Source of the DNA: Clostridiales bacterium
Lineage (GTDB): Bacteria; Bacillota; Clostridia; Saccharofermentanales; Saccharofermentanaceae
Length of the DNA: 64,000 nt
Assembly: GCA_017554745.1 (NCBI GenBank)
Contig: JAFZHS010000017.1
Span: 124,001-188,000, forward strand
Direction: 5' to 3'
A model generated the notes under the pieces. It was not told where the DNA came from and searched no databases. It saw only the letters and a list, made by a program, of their open reading frames with translations. How positions within the stretch are numbered: the stretch's first letter is position 1; every line of letters starts with the position of its first letter. The position numbers and the translations under genes are program-made. Of this stretch, positions 62,696 to 64,000 are shown piece after piece.

Positions 62696-63508
62696 TCAAG
62701 TTACTTCTTTTGCTACAACCAAAAATCTTCTTGTTCGATCTGTCCTGAGACAAGTTGACAGGATCAAAAGCTTATCCCCGTACTGAGGTTTGTCGTCGGT
62801 GACGAGCTGCACCTCACTGCCGGTAGTGGCATAGATCTTGTCAATGAACTTGTTATACACAGATTCATTACTTAAGTCATTATAATACAAAATATGCTTA
62901 ATTTCGTACGGAACTGTTGCAATTATGTGATAAATCTTGGTCTCATTTGGCAAATAGATTACAACATATTGCGCATTATTGACGATGTCGACGCCGTCGA
63001 AAGAAGCCTGCAGATTTCCGAACATCGCGCCGTCGCTCATTCTGTGGCCGTAGATGATGGTGCAGGGATCTGAGAAATCGCCTGAATTGTACTTTCCTTC
63101 CATGAAGAGCGAGCCGTTGCGGTCGTAATCGCCGTTTGCGCCATGTGACAGATAATAGCTGTCATCTGAGCCGCTTCTTAAGACCGGCTGGCTGATATAA
63201 GGCGTTGTCATGTATAACCAGCCTACGATATCAGAATTTGCAGCCTTGAGCTCATCAAAATCTACAGGGCTGACATACTCATACTGGTCACCTGACTTAT
63301 TGCTGTTGTCGTTAGGATCGACAGTCTGCTTTGTTGAGACCTCGATAACCGAAGGCAGCGAAGGATATGTGAATTCCGAATAAGATGTCGTGGGAGATGT
63401 TTTCGGTGGCGCGAAATATCCGTTTGCCCAGAAGAAATAGAACATGAGGATGCCGCCCGAAATAAACATTACGGCACTCATTATCCCGTATATGACTTTT
63501 TTATTCAT
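62696..63508 (-). CDS. srtB: Class B sortase
   Basis: A membrane-anchored transpeptidase of 270 residues. N-terminal helix ~5-27; beta-barrel catalytic domain with DIVGWLYM and ISQPVLR, catalytic His in IIYGHRM (~153), catalytic Cys in LILSTCLR (~252) and Arg in RTRRFLVV (~260). The SrtB-type spacing between these residues and the YYLSHGANGDYDRNGSLFM segment support class B. It lies 15 nt after the phosphatase gene, so the two are probably co-transcribed, and the likely substrate is the next gene down. Confidence 0.9.
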   Translation of the reverse strand: MNKKVIYGIMSAVMFISGGILMFYFFWANGYFAPPKTSPTTSYSEFTYPSLPSVIEVSTKQTVDPNDNSNKSGDQYEYVSPVDFDELKAANSDIVGWLYMTTPYISQPVLRSGSDDSYYLSHGANGDYDRNGSLFMEGKYNSGDFSDPCTIIYGHRMSDGAMFGNLQASFDGVDIVNNAQYVVIYLPNETKIYHIIATVPYEIKHILYYNDLSNESVYNKFIDKIYATTGSEVQLVTDDKPQYGDKLLILSTCLRTDRTRRFLVVAKEVT

Positions 63509-63523
63509 GCCCTACTTCCCCCT

Positions 63524-64000
63524 TTATAAGGCTGCCTCGAATAACCTTCTGCCCGAACGGTAGATGTGTCCCAAGGCGTCCTTCTTATCCTTTTTCTCGA
63601 TTATCTCAAGCGCTTCGGCCATATTCGGTCTTCTCGTACTGAGATTGTGACTGTCAGTTCCCAAAAGATCGATCCTGCGCGTCTTAAGCAGCTTGATAGC
63701 CTTCGAATAAGTCGATTTCTCGATGAAAAACTCCGCGTTGCACTGTATCAGCAGGTTCGGATTCTCGAGAAGGCGGTTTACAAGCTTCTTATCCTGGTCG
63801 AAATATCTTTCGATGTGGGCAATTATAACACGAAGTCCCAAAACAATGGAGATTTCCTCAATCTCGTCGATCATATTCGGCTGCCAGTTCCTGAAAGGCA
63901 TCTCGATGAGCATATAATCGCTCTTTCCGATGCAAAGGCTCTCTATGCCCTGTGCCCTGCTCATTCCCCTGAAGTAATGCACTTCAGCACCGGTCGTGTA
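63524..64000 (-). CDS. CpsB/YwqE-type PHP-domain tyrosine phosphatase, C-terminal part
   Basis: The reading frame is open to the window edge, so at least the first part of the protein is missing. The visible ~158 residues show PHP-family motifs: LIEMPF, VIIAHIERY (metal-binding His), LIQCNAEFF and LLGTDSHNLSTRRPNM. Such manganese-dependent phosphatases dephosphorylate the CpsD/Wze tyrosine kinase that controls chain length in Gram-positive capsules. The kinase and its CpsC partner are therefore expected to the right of this window. Confidence 0.88.
   Translation of the reverse strand, partial: YTTGAEVHYFRGMSRAQGIESLCIGKSDYMLIEMPFRNWQPNMIDEIEEISIVLGLRVIIAHIERYFDQDKKLVNRLLENPNLLIQCNAEFFIEKSTYSKAIKLLKTRRIDLLGTDSHNLSTRRPNMAEALEIIEKKDKKDALGHIYRSGRRLFEAAL

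Noticed and set aside
1..64000. tRNA, rRNA, integrase or attachment sites
   Set aside because: No cloverleaf, rRNA-like segment, integrase gene or matching direct repeats at gene ends were recognised by eye.

Overview
The window reads as chromosomal DNA of a Gram-positive member of the Clostridia. The evidence is a class B sortase, a LytR-CpsA-Psr protein, a PHP-type tyrosine phosphatase, an S-layer-homology-like domain, strong GGAGG ribosome-binding sites, and no outer-membrane export gene. The modular secreted proteins with Ig-like and Listeria-Bacteroides repeats suggest a gut or rumen organism. A Saccharofermentans-like lineage is my guess, not something the sequence proves. Almost every gene lies on the minus strand; the one clear plus-strand block is 27.07-30.88 kb. 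No tRNA, rRNA, CRISPR array or complete insertion sequence was seen.

Layout. (1) 0-11 kb: a cut-off secreted protein and three large secreted proteins (BspA-like leucine-rich repeats; a transglutaminase-like domain; Listeria-Bacteroides repeats), all carrying the same Ig-like repeat. A fourth member (leucine-rich repeats, SLH-like segment, Ig) is at 20.9-23.4 kb. (2) 11.1-20.8 kb: a first surface-polysaccharide operon with a priming sugar transferase, GT4 and GT2 glycosyltransferases, acetyltransferase, Wzy-like polymerase, Wzx-like flippase, a P-loop kinase and a nucleotidyltransferase-kinase fusion. (3) 23.9-24.5 kb: a HigBA toxin-antitoxin pair. (4) 24.6-30.9 kb: two paralogous nucleotidyltransferase-like genes, divergent from a UDP-glucose-dehydrogenase-type enzyme carrying an N-terminal XRE helix-turn-helix. 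A second dehydrogenase and a UDP-glucuronate 4-epimerase-like gene follow. (5) 30.9-35.6 kb: a UDP-L-FucNAc cassette (CapE, CapG, CapF types) interrupted by a DUF2971 gene. (6) 35.8-58.1 kb: a second, larger polysaccharide operon with its own priming transferase, Wzx, Wzy, five GT4 enzymes, a nucleotide-sugar dehydrogenase, two ATP-grasp proteins, a CapK-like adenylating enzyme, a PglF-type dehydratase and two DegT aminotransferases, one fused to a membrane domain. (7) 58.7-60.4 kb: two PD-(D/E)XK-like nuclease genes. (8) 60.9-64 kb: a LytR-CpsA-Psr attachment protein, a sortase substrate, a class B sortase and a CpsB-type phosphatase cut by the window edge.

How it works together. The nucleotide-sugar genes (UDP-GlcA, probably UDP-GalA, UDP-FucNAc, a HexNAc-uronate and a 4-amino-4,6-dideoxy sugar) feed two Wzx/Wzy assembly lines. 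The LCP protein can attach the product to peptidoglycan, the phosphatase points to CpsCD-type control beyond the right edge, and sortase handles surface proteins. The 36-51 kb core is visibly more AT-rich than its flanks, as expected of an exchangeable serotype region.

Most unusual signals. (a) Five intergenic elements are built on one rigid geometry: 53-bp hairpin units, 9-bp spacers and a 62-bp period, in two sequence families sharing one blueprint and one orientation. At 23577-23815 the two families are joined in phase. (b) The helix-turn-helix/UDP-glucose-dehydrogenase fusion has a perfect 6-bp-arm dyad in its divergent promoter region and looks like a self-regulating trigger enzyme. (c) At least three genes have a -10 hexamer ending exactly 6 nt before the ATG with no ribosome-binding site, suggesting leaderless mRNAs. 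(d) A junction-forming structured intergenic region lies at 60464-60575.
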